Source: Pseudisothecium myosuroides (Eukaryota > Streptophyta > Bryopsida > Hypnales > Lembophyllaceae). Taken from it: a DNA stretch of 64,000 bases. The position numbers and the translations under genes were made by a program. The stretch lies in NCBI GenBank assembly GCA_951799445.1, contig OX637296.1, positions 4,650,001-4,714,000 of the forward strand, in the 5' to 3' direction. Below are positions 1 to 11,699 of the stretch, in pieces. Positions within the stretch are counted from its first letter, which is position 1. Each line of letters begins with the position of its first letter. The notes beneath the pieces are model-generated. The model made no database searches and had not been told where the DNA came from. It worked only from the letters and a program-made list of their open reading frames with translations.

Positions 1-167
1 AGATTATAAGTAATGACCTTTAAGGAGATTTTCAGCAAAAATTTACTAGAAACACATGTATTTCTAGTAAATTTTTTCTGAAAATCTCCTTAAAGGTCAT
101 TACTTATAATCTTATATCTAGGACTATATTAAAAACCCCACTTAAAACACCCTTTTCTCTTGCAGTG
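1..167. mobile_element. 3' part of a CACTA-type hairpin MITE, cut by the window edge
   Basis: Positions 1-52 and 61-112 are inverted repeats of each other with one mismatch, around an 8-nt loop. The sequence continues to a terminus at 160-167 that reads CTTGCAGTG. The outer part closely matches the right end of the element at 37042-38105 (shared stretches TCTAGGACTATA and CACTTAAAACACCC). The other terminus lies to the left of the window. No coding capacity is visible. The CACTA-type assignment rests on the better-preserved copy near 37-38 kb. Confidence 0.75.
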
Positions 168-810
168 GGATGAAATTCCATGCCGGCCATTGTTCTCTTC
201 TTGTACGCCTACTCTTTAGATCAATTCTTTGTCTCCGCCTACCTATCCTTCTGTTTTCTGCATGCCCATTCATCTAGTTGATGTCATGCTTGTCTTTGCC
301 TACCTTAGTTCCCTTTGTTTGATGCACTTCTTTAGTTTGGTTATTCAAAAACTGTTGTCTGCACGGGCAAGTTGATATACAATCATGGCAAGAAGAAAGT
401 ATTGCAAGCCCTATTTTCAACTTACAAAAATATCTTCAAATGTAACCATTTAAGACCTACCTTTCAAAACTAACCTATCAAATTTAGTGTTTTATGATAT
501 CTTAATCAACATAAGCATTGTATAGGACGAAGATGTGATAAGCAAGTCAAACCTTTTTGTGTAGGGTGAGATATTTTAGTGGAGTACATCTTAGTTGTAT
601 ATCCGTTTTCATGGAGACATACGACTATTTTGGATCGCAAAAATCCTTACAGACGATGATAGGGACCATCCAAATTGTATTAGATTTAATACTATAAACT
701 AATGAGCAATTCACACGAAGTTTAAGAGATCTACTAGGGATGAGATTCCAAAAAGTCATTCAAATGGAAAATGAATAAATTTGAACTTCCAGAGTGGCTA
801 CATAATGATG
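168..810. other. Intergenic, no gene seen
   Basis: AT-rich sequence with stop codons in all frames and no codon-like pattern. I see no RNA gene or terminal repeat in it. Confidence 0.5.
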
Positions 811-1160
811 CCATTAAGGTAGGAGGCTTAGAAACCTCTCATCTAAGGGTGGGTCTGTCTTTATTACGTATTTCTTTGGATGGGAATATTTTTAGCTCAT
901 TTTTAAGACAAAGAAAAATAGATGAGAAATCTAACCCAAGTGGTTTCATATTTTTTGAAGCATTATTGAATTACTTATGACTTTTCAAATGAGTTGGATT
1001 TTAGGTCCCTATTTATGATCCTAGGTCTTCCATAAACCCTTCACTTGCAACTCTAAACAAAGATGGGGAAAGTAAAGAGAATGATTGGCTCTTGCAATTT
1101 ATAATGGGTTTTCCCTTGATTCATTCAATGACTATAGAGGTCAATTTTAGAAGTTATGAA
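811..1160 (+). repeat. Dispersed repeat family R, copy 1
   Basis: This stretch aligns by eye with 35667-36010 (same strand) and with 44040-44425 (opposite strand). Shared landmarks are AAGGTAGGAGGCT near the start, TTTTTTGAAGCATTATTGAA in the middle and GATTCATTCAATGA near the end. The small frame at 771-980 falls in it. A similar frame appears in the 35.6-kb copy only because the DNA is repeated. I see no protein domain and do not call a gene. Confidence 0.65.
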
Positions 1161-1197
1161 TTTTTTTTAAATAATTTTTTTTAATTAAATTATCTTT

Positions 1198-1375
1198 TAT
1201 TGTGAAAAAAACATAACTCAGTCTTACATCGCATGTTCAAACGCCACAAAACAAAGCCCTTGCACTCCTTTGTGCATAGAACTTTCTATTTGTACTAAGA
1301 ACGCAACCTTTCATAATGTGAAAGTCATTGAATTTCAAAATTTTAATGAATTAAAAAATTATTTTTAGTTTTATT
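1198..1375. repeat. Dispersed repeat S, decayed copy
   Basis: This segment resembles 42812-42990 in the same orientation. Shared blocks include CAAAGCCCTTG, TGTGCA and the trailing TGAATTAAAAAATTA. The 42.8-kb copy is GC-rich. This copy has many T/A positions where that one has C/G, as expected from decay of methylated cytosines. The element class is not determined. Confidence 0.4.
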
Positions 1376-2609
1376 TTGGTTGTGGCAAAGGTTTAAGGCA
1401 CCCTAAATTAGGTTGTTTTTTGTTTGTTTTTTATACATTGAGATCTAAGAAATCATGAGTTGTCCGGTGGTATTCTTAATACCGTTGGAAAGCGATGCAC
1501 AAAGTGGAATGCACGGACTCCATCCAAAATCTGTAATGCTGGAATTTGCAATGGAAAGTTGGAAGGACTTATTATTGCCACCTAGCAAGCCCATGTTGAC
1601 GTCGAATCAACTCTCAAATCTTTAGGAAGATTATTGAAATTGAACTATCAATTGAATAAAAAAGAAGAGATTATGATAACCAAAAATAGCCCAAAGTTCT
1701 AAGGATGCTAGCTCAAAGTATATGTGATCCACAGAAAATTGAAAGAAGATTAGATACACGGTTTAGAAACTTATTAAACCATATAGCCAACGTCTTGAAT
1801 GGTACATCGGAACAACAAATGACCTGTCTAAGAAACAAACTTGTTCCAAAGCATAAATGAAGGATAAATTTCACTATCTCAAGTTAAGCTTAAGCTAAAA
1901 TTATTGGTAGTACATATGATATGCCCAAAATACCCTCAAATCTAAACCCTAAAAGAAATGGCCCTAAAATCTTCAACGGCTTCCAATGTTGTGGATATGA
2001 TGACTACAAATGGGATCACAAAGAAGTGCCTCACACTTTATTTGATCCCATGAGAAGGCCTCCAGAAATTTGTGAGTGACAAAAATCTCGCCTACAGTCT
2101 AGACAAAGCTTTTTGGAGAAACTCACTGAATGAGACTTGCAAAGTAGGACTTAACCTGCAACATAAACATATAGCATATGTTGTCACTATAGCCCAGCAC
2201 ATGTACAACATATCATCATGGCTTGACGTCTATGTTCATTGTAGATCATGGAGCTTGGACGTCAAGCTATTTTTTCAAGTGTTGCATCACCATACATCAC
2301 GCATGAGGTAACTAAATGCTCATTTTATTTTTTAGTATTCATTAAATTTTAATCAAATTAAATGTTGATGTTTAATTTGGGTTCTTATTCCAATTGTGTG
2401 CAAGAATATGTGGAAATGAGGACATTTTTAAGACAGGCGGTAGCGATTTTTGCCATAGATTGTGCAACGAAATACTATTTTACTTCTCCCTAGATGGGCA
2501 CAGTGCAGAAGAATGTTAATCTTGCTCATACTAACATTGACGTTACAATGAAGGTTTGCAATACAATTGAGGAGGATGCCTATTTGGATGTATTTAATGG
2601 AAACTAACT
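1376..2609. other. Intergenic, no gene seen
   Basis: AT-rich sequence without a long frame. The 79-codon frame at 2072-2311 has no recognisable domain and no splice context, and I do not call it. Confidence 0.5.
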
Positions 2610-2757
2610 AATTAGACATATTGAACAATTTGAACGGACTAGACAGACAATATGAAGTAGTTACAATGGGCGGGTTAGGGTCATCAGATGTCCCAAATGG
2701 ACAGACAAATTGGACGGTTTGGACGGATAGTCCGTCTAATGTGACAACTGTGTTTGA
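2610..2757. mobile_element. Fragment resembling the end of the hAT-type element at 4168-4600
   Basis: Near 2735-2752 the sequence GTCTAATGTGACAAC closely matches the right terminus GTCTGATGTGACAACCCTG of the 4168-4600 element. The preceding bases share its GGAC-rich composition. A matching left terminus and target duplication were not found, so this is a degraded relative or fragment. Confidence 0.4.
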
Positions 2758-3221
2758 AATGGTAGTTTTAACTACCAACTAAATATACATTTCTTTCTTT
2801 TAAATATGATATCTTATTTTAAAATTTGAATTATTATATTATGTCTCCTAGATTTTTTTCAAAAAATTTATTAATAAAATTTGTTTCACTTATCATAATT
2901 ACATAATTAGCTTGAAAATGGATTTATGACCTAAGCACCCCTACAGATTATAGTGGAGTTGCTTACTCGGGCACTATAGTACATTTGTAGTGATATATTA
3001 ACTTGAATTGAATAACATTGAATTTGGAAATTTAATTAGATTGAAGTCTAAACCTGAATTTGCTTCAGCAAGGCAGCTGCCTTGCAGCAAACCATTGCAT
3101 ATAGTGGGTAAATTCTTCAATTTGGCATCAACAAATTGATACGGAAGGCCTACATTATTAAATATAATCGATCAATCTACATAAACCTTGGTTACGTGAT
3201 TAGTTGAGGTTTTTATAGGAC

Positions 3222-3755
3222 TCAATTTTTGACAGGTGATGAGCATAACACACCTTTCAAGGTTTTTGAGTGGGTTGTGGAAGTTGTACTTGGGGCATGC
3301 CTGTAGACTTTGAACAAATGGAGAGATCTCTTCAAAAGAGGTGTTAGGGACGGACATGAACTTCTCTCCATTGAAAGGGGCCATAAGCTCAACGGATTTA
3401 ACTGTCTGCTACCACTTCCTTGCACTAATTCTAGAAGGACATATGTTAGTTGTTTAAGTAAAGCAATTAGAAAAATAAAACCAATCAAATCAATAATCAA
3501 GGGCATACAAATGACATCACGTGCTAATTGAGCCTCACTAAGATTTTGAATCTTGTGAGGTTCTGTGGCTTTAACTCTATTAGCATTGCAACTTGCAAAC
3601 GGAATAGAAGATGGCATGTAAAATCCATATGCACATCGACTTCTACACCATATCTTGACAACGCTATGCATCGTGATGTTCACAAGAGTTACTTGCAAAA
3701 TAAGAATGCACACAACCAATTGCAACGTCAAACAAGAATAAGGAAAAGAATACAT
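3222..3755 (-). CDS. Orphan open frame of 177 codons, unrecognised, possibly not a gene
   Basis: From the ATG at 3755 this frame runs 534 nt on the minus strand. It contains a hydrophobic stretch of about 25 residues near the middle (rich in Leu, Ile, Phe) that could be one membrane segment, and a Ser/Thr/Pro-rich tail. I recognise no family. Two other overlapping frames are open on the opposite strand over part of it, and the surroundings are repeats, so it may be a chance frame or the remnant of a decayed gene. Confidence 0.2.
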   Translation of the reverse strand: MYSFPYSCLTLQLVVCILILQVTLVNITMHSVVKIWCRSRCAYGFYMPSSIPFASCNANRVKATEPHKIQNLSEAQLARDVICMPLIIDLIGFIFLIALLKQLTYVLLELVQGSGSRQLNPLSLWPLSMERSSCPSLTPLLKRSLHLFKVYRHAPSTTSTTHSKTLKGVLCSSPVKN

Positions 3756-4014
3756 AGTATACAATTACAATGCAACACTAACAATGTCATTTCCAACTGC
3801 GACACAAACCTAGTTTAAAACCTCAATATACCTTAGAAATTAGTATGTTCGGTGCTCCAACAAAGGTAACTGTACAAGATTGGAGACTGTAGAGAATGAA
3901 GTACTTTGAGTGGAGTACTTTAAGGACTAACCTAGACTAGTCTAGTAAACACTAGATTGATAGACTCTTGGAGTTAGTTCTCGCTTTGCCACGATATAGA
4001 CGTTTTACCATGGT

Positions 4015-4860
4015 CATAGGCTCCGACAAAGGGCACCCCATGACCCTTCTTCAAGATCACACCGTCAAGTGCACTGCAGTCCATATGTTGGCTCTGGAGC
4101 AAAGAGAACTGGAGGGCACCAAAGGACGCTCTGCATTAGCAAAAGCTAAGGTAGATAAGCCTATTACCAAGGTTGTCATATTGGACAGATCGTCCTCCTG
4201 CTTGTCCGTTCGGTTCACCCGTCTGATGTAGTCAACGAGCAGCTGACTTTTTGTGTTAGTAAAAATAGTCGACGTAGACTTACCTTGTGGACACTTGGCT
4301 AAGTTTGGGTGTGGACACAAGTCGGTCGAGCACGGGCGCGGACTCAAGCCAGTTGGGCGTGGACACAAGTCGGTCGGGCGCGCGAACGCAAGGTTTGAGT
4401 TTGCGCCCGAACAAAAACTGGTCGGTCAACAAGGAATGCCACGTTTGCAGAGACCCGGCCACGTCACATATTGAAGGAAAATTTTCGGGTAGGAAAACAT
4501 TTTTGGGCAGATTTTTTCTGCACTACCCGTCCAGACCGTCCGGTTGTCCCGTCCGTCCAGGACGTCCGGTAACCCTGACCCGTCTGATGTGACAACCCTG
4601 CCTATTACTACCCTGATTTGAAATTTGAATATCTTTGGGCCAATTCCAAGGGAGGCACATATTTTTCAAAGGTGTGTGCTTGGCTCATGAATCAAAACCA
4701 AGTAGAACTATAATTTTTTAATTAAAATTGTAAATTATGTTAATTTTTGAAGTGGTTTGCCTTGAAATTACAAAACCTTCCATAGAGTATAGTCATAAAC
4801 ATCCTATAAACAAACCATAACCGCCCTTCTATATATCTAATGGCACTTAAGTACTCACCA
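4015..4860. repeat. Duplicated segment related to 20060-20340, interrupted by a hAT-type element
   Basis: The flanks of the 4168-4600 element, especially 4609-4860, align with about 20088-20340. Shared landmarks are ACCCTGATT, GAATATCTT, TTGCCTTGAAATTACAAAAC (CTGCCCTGAAATTACAAAAC there) and ACCATAACCGCC. The 20-kb copy has no insertion at the matching point, so it serves as an approximate empty site. Function is unknown. Confidence 0.6.
4168..4600. mobile_element. hAT-type MITE, 433 bp, with 8-bp target duplication
   Basis: The left end reads CAAGGTTGTCATATTGGAC. The right end, reverse-complemented, reads CAGGGTTGTCACATCAGAC. The flanks 4160-4167 and 4601-4608 are both CCTATTAC, an exact 8-bp duplication. 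A CA-R-GG terminus with an 8-bp target site is the usual signature of the hAT superfamily. The interior is rich in GGACGG/GTCCGTCC-like motifs and has internal direct repeats around 4310-4380. It encodes no transposase. Confidence 0.85.
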
Positions 4861-6016
4861 ATAAAGGATTGATGCGTTATCGCATTTTCGCATTAATGCA
4901 CTAATTTTGTCAAATCTTGAACATATTTGGATATTTTTTTAGACAGATTTGGAAGTTTTTCTAGACGGAATTGGAGTCAAAAGTAGGGCACAAAATTGGG
5001 CAATGAACAAAATTGGGTTGATCTACCTTATCTACAATACAATGGATGAAGTTGGAATACACTGTTGTTTAAAAAGAGAGTAGGTGCTGCAATAATTATG
5101 GGTAATCTTTACAAAGCATAATTATGCAATGATAATATCTTGCCCACCGTTAATTTCATCTTGAATTTAAGTTCCAAATGAATCAAAATATTTCATTTTT
5201 AAATTTACAAAGACAAAGCTTCTCATAGCATAGCTACTTGTTTTGTAAACTTTTCATAATATCCTAATGTGTTGCATAACATTCTTCAATACACTCTTTT
5301 GTCTATCTAGTGTCAACCATACTATATTAACCTTTAATTGTTTTTGCCTTCAGTTAAATTTTAGAGCAATGATTTTTTCACAAAGTAACTTTGATAGATC
5401 CTTGCATGAAATGGAAGGCTTTAGTAAAAAATTCAATGATGTGATCTCTTAGGAATGCATATTGAATTTCACATGAAAATAAATTGAACGCAATATTGTT
5501 GAAAGATATGTACTTCGTAGTATTTTCAATTTGAATAACTAATTTGCAGATTGTACAATAGTATTCTCTCCCATTCAAATTCAAATTTCTCTCTTTTCTT
5601 TGAGGTCAAGAAATAAATAAGAATGGTTGGATAGTAGCCAAATTTTATAGCTAACTTCAAGGATTATCAATTTGGACAATTAGATTCATGATCCAAATTT
5701 TGCATGCAAATGAGCTTGCACTAAACCATATACATGCAATTTCAAAAATTCTGGAGTAGATTTCAGAACCATCACGTTCTAACCAAGTTGATTTGTGATT
5801 CTTCGACAGTTCCAATCTTCACATTTCCATACTCTCTAGGCTAAAGTTCATTGTATATAATCATAAACAATTTAAATTGCCTCTAAATTGATATGTAGTG
5901 ATAGAACATGTTTTTAGAAGCTTCTAGAAATTTTCATCGAGTTATAAAATTGAATGAAGAATTTGTGGACCATCCCATTTATTAGAAGTACAAAAAAAAA
6001 TTTGCACTCGATCTCT
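4861..6016. other. Intergenic, no gene seen
   Basis: AT-rich with only short frames. The frames at 5267-5452 (+) and 5378-5584 (-) overlap on opposite strands and show no domain. Confidence 0.5.
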
Positions 6017-6020
6017 GTAA

Positions 6021-6941
6021 CCCCTAAAGGACCGAGACCTTTTTTCTAACAAATAACACTAAAAACTGCCATTTCTATAGCAAAGAGTAAAAAAACATTT
6101 AAATTGTTTTTTTTCAGACTTAAACATAGAATCTTACACATAACTAGTATAAAAAAGTGTGGGAAAATTTCAGAATTTTTGACTGTACAGATTGCAAGAT
6201 ATTTGCGTTGAAAGTGGAAAAAACAAGTATTTCAGCACATTGCGGGACTAGATTTTCTGACTTTAAACATTTTTAACTTAAAATTTTTGCACTACAAAGT
6301 TTTGAAGTTTAAATCTTTATAGTGGAGAATTGAGTAGAGAGTCTAGAAAAAATAAAAATAAATTAAAAAAACTTAATTTTCATTCTTAAAAAAATTGTTG
6401 AGTAGAAGTAGGTACGAGATAGAAGGAAAATCTAAAATATTAATATCTTTTAGATGGAATTAAAATGCACTAATTCCAATGGTGAGATTGTTCTAGCAAG
6501 TAAATTCAACCATGCAAAAAAAAATTGCAAAAATTGCAAAAATTGCATTCAGAAATGAATCCTACAAGTTATTTTTTTCATGAAGGTGCTCTAACTGCCC
6601 GAAAAACAAAAATGTCCATAACTTTCTCATAACAAATCAAAATGAAATGAATCAAAGCTTTCCAGATAGATAAAAATGTAATCTATGAGAAAAAACAATT
6701 CAAAAAAACCCCTCAAATTTTTGCAAATTTTTTTTTGTTGCCCCCAGTCCCTTGTTTTGAGCTTATTTGGTCATAACTTTTGTTCATGGGCACCAATTGT
6801 GAATAAAATTATATTCGCAAGAAGCTAATCAATTTTTTTTTATCTTTCAAACAAGTTTAAAAAAACCAGGAAAAAATTTCGGCCATGGGAACCTACTTGA
6901 AATCCGATTTGTCCCCCGAAGGGACAACGGTCCTTTAGGGG
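6021..6941. mobile_element. TTAA-bounded piggyBac-like MITE, copy A (921 bp)
   Basis: The termini are inverted: CCCCTAAAGGACCG at 6021 and its complement ending at 6941. The right flank is TTAA (6942-6945). The left flank is GTAA, one base off. The interior aligns along its length with copy B (37068-37989, 922 bp), including the shared stretch GTAGGTACGAGATAGAAGGA. The interior has no open frame large enough for a transposase, so the element is non-autonomous. The piggyBac-like label rests on the TTAA target and CCCC-starting ends. Confidence 0.8.
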
Positions 6942-6945
6942 TTAA

Positions 6946-7168
6946 TCCTTGAAAGGCCCTTGGGGTCCTTGTATACTGCTTGTATTTAGCCTTATAACTC
7001 TTCAATTATGGTTTAATATATCAATTGTGATACATCAGTATTTATATTTTATCATGATCATTAATTTATTTTGAACTGAAAAGTATTTGGTCAATGTTTT
7101 CTTAATCAAATACCATCAAATACAGAGTATACCATACAGACACAAAGGGCCTTTAGGCCCTTCTAGAG
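6946..7168. mobile_element. Possible small TTAA-bounded relative
   Basis: Directly next to copy A and sharing its TTAA, this segment starts TCCTTGAAAGGCCC and ends GGGCCTTCTAGAG before TTAA at 7169-7172. The ends are imperfectly inverted and resemble the AAAGG-containing termini of the family. The similarity is weak, so this is tentative. Confidence 0.3.
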
Positions 7169-7172
7169 TTAA

Positions 7173-8073
7173 ACTTGTCCCTCAAGTTTAACTCCTCTAA
7201 CATCCTATTATAGATTCCTAGCAGCTTGTTCAAAAAATAAAACATTTAAAAGGGTGCCTATATTTTTGGAAAATTATTGACTTGGTTTGTTCAAAATATA
7301 TAAATAAATAAAGACTGTCTAATTCATAGAAATTCAACTTATTCTACACAATCAAGCATCTCTTCTTTGTCAATGAGTGTAAATATACATTACAAAGTCT
7401 TTTTGCTTTGCCATTTTGATCACTGTGAAGCATAATCTTTCACAAACAAAACATATCTATCAAACACAATAAACCCTGACACACAACGTAGGAAGCTTAG
7501 GGTTTGGAAGCCAAGACAAGGCTTTAGGTTTGTGTGGTTGCTTTAGATGAAAGTAGCAACAACCATTTAAAATTGTAAGAACAACTTTAATGAAAGTCTA
7601 ACTTATTTTAATTATATATATTTTTTAAATTGATTTTAATATATGAATTTATGAATTGCCTAACTGATTTTTGTAATTTAATTAATTATTATGGAGAAAG
7701 TTATCCAAGCTCCTAGGAAGCTATGATATGGTCTTTCCAAAAAAGGGTTGAAATATTTTTAAGAAACTTGTCCCTTAAGTTTTTGTCCTATGAGCTCTTT
7801 CCAAGAAAGTATCTAAATTTTTTTTAATTTTGTTGTGAAATAATAAAAGTTCCTTGAGAAACTTTCAATGATCAAATAGGCACTTTATAAAGAGGCTTGA
7901 ATTGTCTTCTATATTCTTTCAAAAGAAAATTTCCTTAAAAATATTTCTACATTCAAAGAGACGCCTAGTAAAGTATTTCCACATATAATTGTCTTAATGA
8001 TCACATGCAAGCATACAAATATTCATTAATGTTATTTTGATTGGATTGGATAGAACTCACTTGAAGAAATTAA
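7173..8073. other. Intergenic, no gene seen
   Basis: AT-rich spacer between TTAA elements. A short palindrome lies at 7169-7191. No frame or RNA gene is supported. Confidence 0.5.
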
Positions 8074-8979
8074 CCTCTAAAGGTTTTTGATGTTCTTAGG
8101 CCCAAATTGCTTCAAAGTACTTAAATCCAAACTAAGGTTGAAATCTTCATCTATATTTATTCATTAACAAATCCAATCACAAGATCCTTTAGTTAACTTA
8201 TTAGACTACACCTTCTTAGAATTTCAGAAATAAGCAACCTTACCAATTGCAAGATCAAGTTGCTTGTATTTCAAAAAGAAGTATTTTCAACTCTTCTCAA
8301 ATGATTAGGTTTCATCTTTCAAACTTTTTACACAAAATGTGTAGATCCTACAACTTGTTACTTTCTATAGTATCTTGAAGATATAAGTTGGTATTACTTA
8401 TAAAAAATTTCAAACAAAAAAAGATTTGTATTCATGCTCCAAAAAAATAATAAATAGAAAAAAATAGAATATGATTTAAAATACTATATTGTTAAGAATT
8501 TAATTATGGAATTGAAAATTTTCAATTCCAATGGTAATAAACAATCTACATCTATTGTTTTTATTTATTTTCAAAAATATTGAAAATTGAATTAAATAAA
8601 TGACTTTAAAGTTTATTTTAGAGTAGAGATTCCATAACTACCCACAAATTAAAATTGCTCATAACTTTCATCTCATTAATCAAAATGAAATGATTCAAAA
8701 CTTTATACGTATTTATAAATCTTAAAAATTCATTTTAATTTTTTAAATGATCTAAAAAAATTGATCTGCCCGAATTGCTCGCTAAGCAATGAAAATTATA
8801 TATCATACAATAACTTTTTAACCATATAGTCAAAAGTTGTGAAAATTGTTGCGCCTTAAAGATATTCCTTGACCACATATTGTGTGAAAATTTTTAAGAA
8901 AAAAATAAAATTTCCATTTGTAATGAGCTGCCCAAAATCACTATGTTGCCAAAAAAAACGTTGTTTGGACCTTTAGAGG
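8074..8979. mobile_element. TTAA-bounded piggyBac-like MITE, copy D (906 bp, inverted relative to copy C)
   Basis: Both flanks are TTAA (8070-8073 and 8980-8983). The left end is CCTCTAAAGGTTTTTGA. The right end, reverse-complemented, is CCTCTAAAGGTCCAAACAA. The interior aligns with the reverse complement of copy C (43093-44027), for example GAGCTGCCCAAAATCACTAT at about 8923-8942. Both ends carry CCTC instead of CCCC, suggesting a subfamily. No coding capacity is visible. Confidence 0.75.
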
Positions 8980-9164
8980 TTAAATAATAGGTTAGAAAAG
9001 GAGGATTCATGGTAAAAAACACAATTTAGTTCAATGATAGAGCTTGTTAACTTATCTCGGGGGTAGATAGAGGGTTAATTGTACAATTTTTTGAATTATC
9101 TTGCCAACAATGCCAAACCACACTATAAGAAATCAACGTTTTAGGTAACGAGCCCCAATTTTTT

Positions 9165-9554
9165 TAATAGGCCTTGGTTTGTTAAAACAATTAAATTTTT
9201 TTTAACTCTTTGCTATAGGAATGGCAGTTCATTAGATGAGAAATCAGCCCTGTGGAGGGCTACGTGTTCCTAGCCTGTGGGAACTGCTGAATTCAGGGCC
9301 GTGGCAGCTCGCTGACGTGGCTAAGCGACTGCCACATCGGAAAAAAATTAATTTTTTTTTCTATTTTTTTTTTTCATTTCAAGAATGTAAATTTTTTTTA
9401 TTTTTTTATTTTTTTGTCGGGAACAGCCGTTCCCTGAAACTGCGGGGGGAGGACTAGTGTCGGAAACGGGCTTGAAACGGCCCTCCCGACCCTCCAAAAC
9501 TCATCTAATGTTTAGTGTTTTTTGGCAAAAAAAAAGGCCTTGGCCTTTCAGGAG
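9165..9554. mobile_element. Truncated TTAA-family copy (E) split by a smaller insertion
   Basis: The right end reads GGCCTTTCAGGAG followed by TTAA at 9555-9558, a variant of the family terminus. The part at about 9185-9229 matches the reverse complement of copy A near 6066-6110 (CTTTGCTATAG...). A 281-bp insert (9230-9510) separates the two parts. The expected left terminus is missing. Confidence 0.5.
9230..9510. mobile_element. 281-bp GC-rich insert with 11-bp perfect inverted ends
   Basis: CATTAGATGAG at 9230-9240 is exactly repeated in inverse at 9500-9510. The outer flanks join to restore the sequence seen in copy A (GGCAGTT + TTTAGTG). The interior is GC-rich next to very AT-rich surroundings, with a poly-T tract in the middle. 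Superfamily unknown: the target duplication is obscured by a T run. The 73-codon frame across it is not a gene. Confidence 0.55.
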
Positions 9555-9558
9555 TTAA

Positions 9559-11033
9559 TGAATGGATTTGAATATACCCTCATTGTGGTGTATTTTAATC
9601 TTTTTACATAAGAAGATGCTCAATCTATAGATTACTATGCAGTGTATTTTGGCAACTTTAAGCTCTTTGCTCTTCATGTGAATTTGAATTATAAAAAAGA
9701 TCATTTTTAAATTTGAGTTCAACTAAGGAAATGAAGCTAATGAAGTGAAACTTATATTCCAACTTGATTATTTTATTTAAACTAAAATTAAATGTTTTAT
9801 TGCAATTTGAACCTTGGGTCTATAACCATGGTCTATTTTCTAATTATTAAAATATGTGTTAAACCATTTGACACAATGATATGCCACAATATTACATGCT
9901 CCTGTGGAAAAAATTCAAATCTTTTGAGTTTTTTTTGTATCCAATATAAATTCTTTATATTTTTTCTTGCAAAATTTACAATAAATTTAAATTTAAAAAA
10001 AAATGGAAACTTTATGACTTATAGAAGACATGTGTTTTCATCTTTTAAGAATAAATATAAGATATTCTAGCATAAGGTGGAGGCATCCATTCCCAATGCT
10101 ATCCTCTAAACCAATCCTAAAAATATGTAGATATAGAAAGTCTAAATGTATGGTTTACTTACATAAATGCAAAAAATGTTTTGAGGTACACCATGCATTT
10201 GAATTTCACAAATTTATAGCATATTCATACCTATTTAGAAAAAACATCAATATTATTTTTGAAAATTTATGAATTTCAATTGTAAATGTGTTAAAAAGAA
10301 ATCCATATGTTGATTCGTCCTCAAAGTATGTAAATTGCTTTAAATGACAAGAATAGGTGCCTCCACCGTAAATAGTCACATAGAATTATGGACTAGATAA
10401 TGCTCGAGAGCTAGGAGGCTTGAGATCGTTATGGGACATAATGCCAAGTCTTATAGTTCATCACCAACGTCAATATCTAAACTTTTCACAAATCTAAGGG
10501 TGTAGAAAGAGGGGCTTGTATTATGAATTATAATACTTTTTTGACCATCCAGTGGAATGGTGACAAATCTACCTTGAAAACCGGACTTGGCATTATAGAC
10601 CATTTAAGGTGTTTTCAAATGAATTCCATAGTCATAATTAGGCCCATCTTTTCAAATTTTAACCCTTGAAGTCAACCCTTTGTAACAAAGGCAAATGGGA
10701 TCTCCTTGCAACGGGTTAAGAATGTTATGAGGCCGCCCTTCTTGTGGCAAGACCCTAAATCCTCCATTCAAAGTGGGACCAACAGAGAAAATTTTATATT
10801 CTCAAGGATAAATGTAAAAAGAAAATCCCCTTATTTTGTACCATGTTTAGGGGATGGTTTTGACCACTCTAAGCTAATTTGAGGTCTCTGATTGCAAATA
10901 TGAATTCAAAATTTGCAAATTTTATCATGTGTGGGAAATAAAAAATTCTTGCATTTTTCCCAGGTATAAATTCAGCCCGCAAGGCCTACTTCAAATGGAG
11001 GATTTAGTATCCTCCCTTCTCTTGTGTGTGTTA
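9559..11033. other. Intergenic, no gene seen
   Basis: Low-complexity AT-rich sequence. The frames at 9792-10070 and 10030-10272 are Lys/Phe/Asn-rich translations of AT-rich DNA without domains. Confidence 0.5.
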
Positions 11034-11304
11034 GAGCATCCCCACTAGCTCTCCCATATCCCTATCTATAAACTACGATTGATGTCTCAAGCTTGACTGT
11101 ATACTGTATAGGGATGAGACCTTGCCAGTTTTCTATATGAGCCTCTAGATACAAAATTGGGTCAGAGTTTTACAGATATCTGTATATTTCAGAGATATAG
11201 ATTTTGGACAAAGATTGGTGCGGTGAAATTTCAGTATCTCTATCTGCATCTGAGGTCCTCTCCCTAGACCTTTAGGGATGCGGAACTCATTGGTGGGGAT
11301 GCTC
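11034..11304. mobile_element. Tourist-like (PIF/Harbinger-type) MITE, 271 bp
   Basis: The left end is GAGCATCCCCACTAGC. The right end, reverse-complemented, is GAGCATCCCCACCAATGA. The flanks are TTA at 11031-11033 and 11305-11307, a 3-bp duplication as expected for PIF/Harbinger elements. It lies about 2 kb upstream of the F-box start codon. Confidence 0.75.
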
Positions 11305-11699
11305 TTATGACAAGGAGAGTCTTCTCTACCCTATATTGGATGAAAATATGCCGTTTTACATCCTTCAACAAACTTTTTTTTATCATCCAAAAGTCACATT
11401 TGGGCACCTGTTAAACTTAGGTGCTGTTACCTTATCCCAGAATCCAAAGAAAAAAAGAAAAAAAGCGTCCCCAGAACTGAAGGCCAAGTGTCCCTGGTTG
11501 CTAATAAATAAATGCAATCCCCAGCACCTCCATAAATTCCATCACCAAGTCGGTTGTCGCAGAGATTGCAGACAGAAGCCTCCAAATCGCAAACACCCAA
11601 ACTCCCAAACTCCATAGCCAGCCAGCCAGACTGCCACACTTGGCTAACTTAGAAGAAAGAAGAAGCTAAGCTTCTGCCACACGGCTTTACGCTGCTGCA

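Noticed and set aside
771..980. 69-codon frame resembling the frame at 35639-35836
   Set aside because: Both lie in dispersed repeat R and the similarity follows from the repeated DNA; no domain and no start context.
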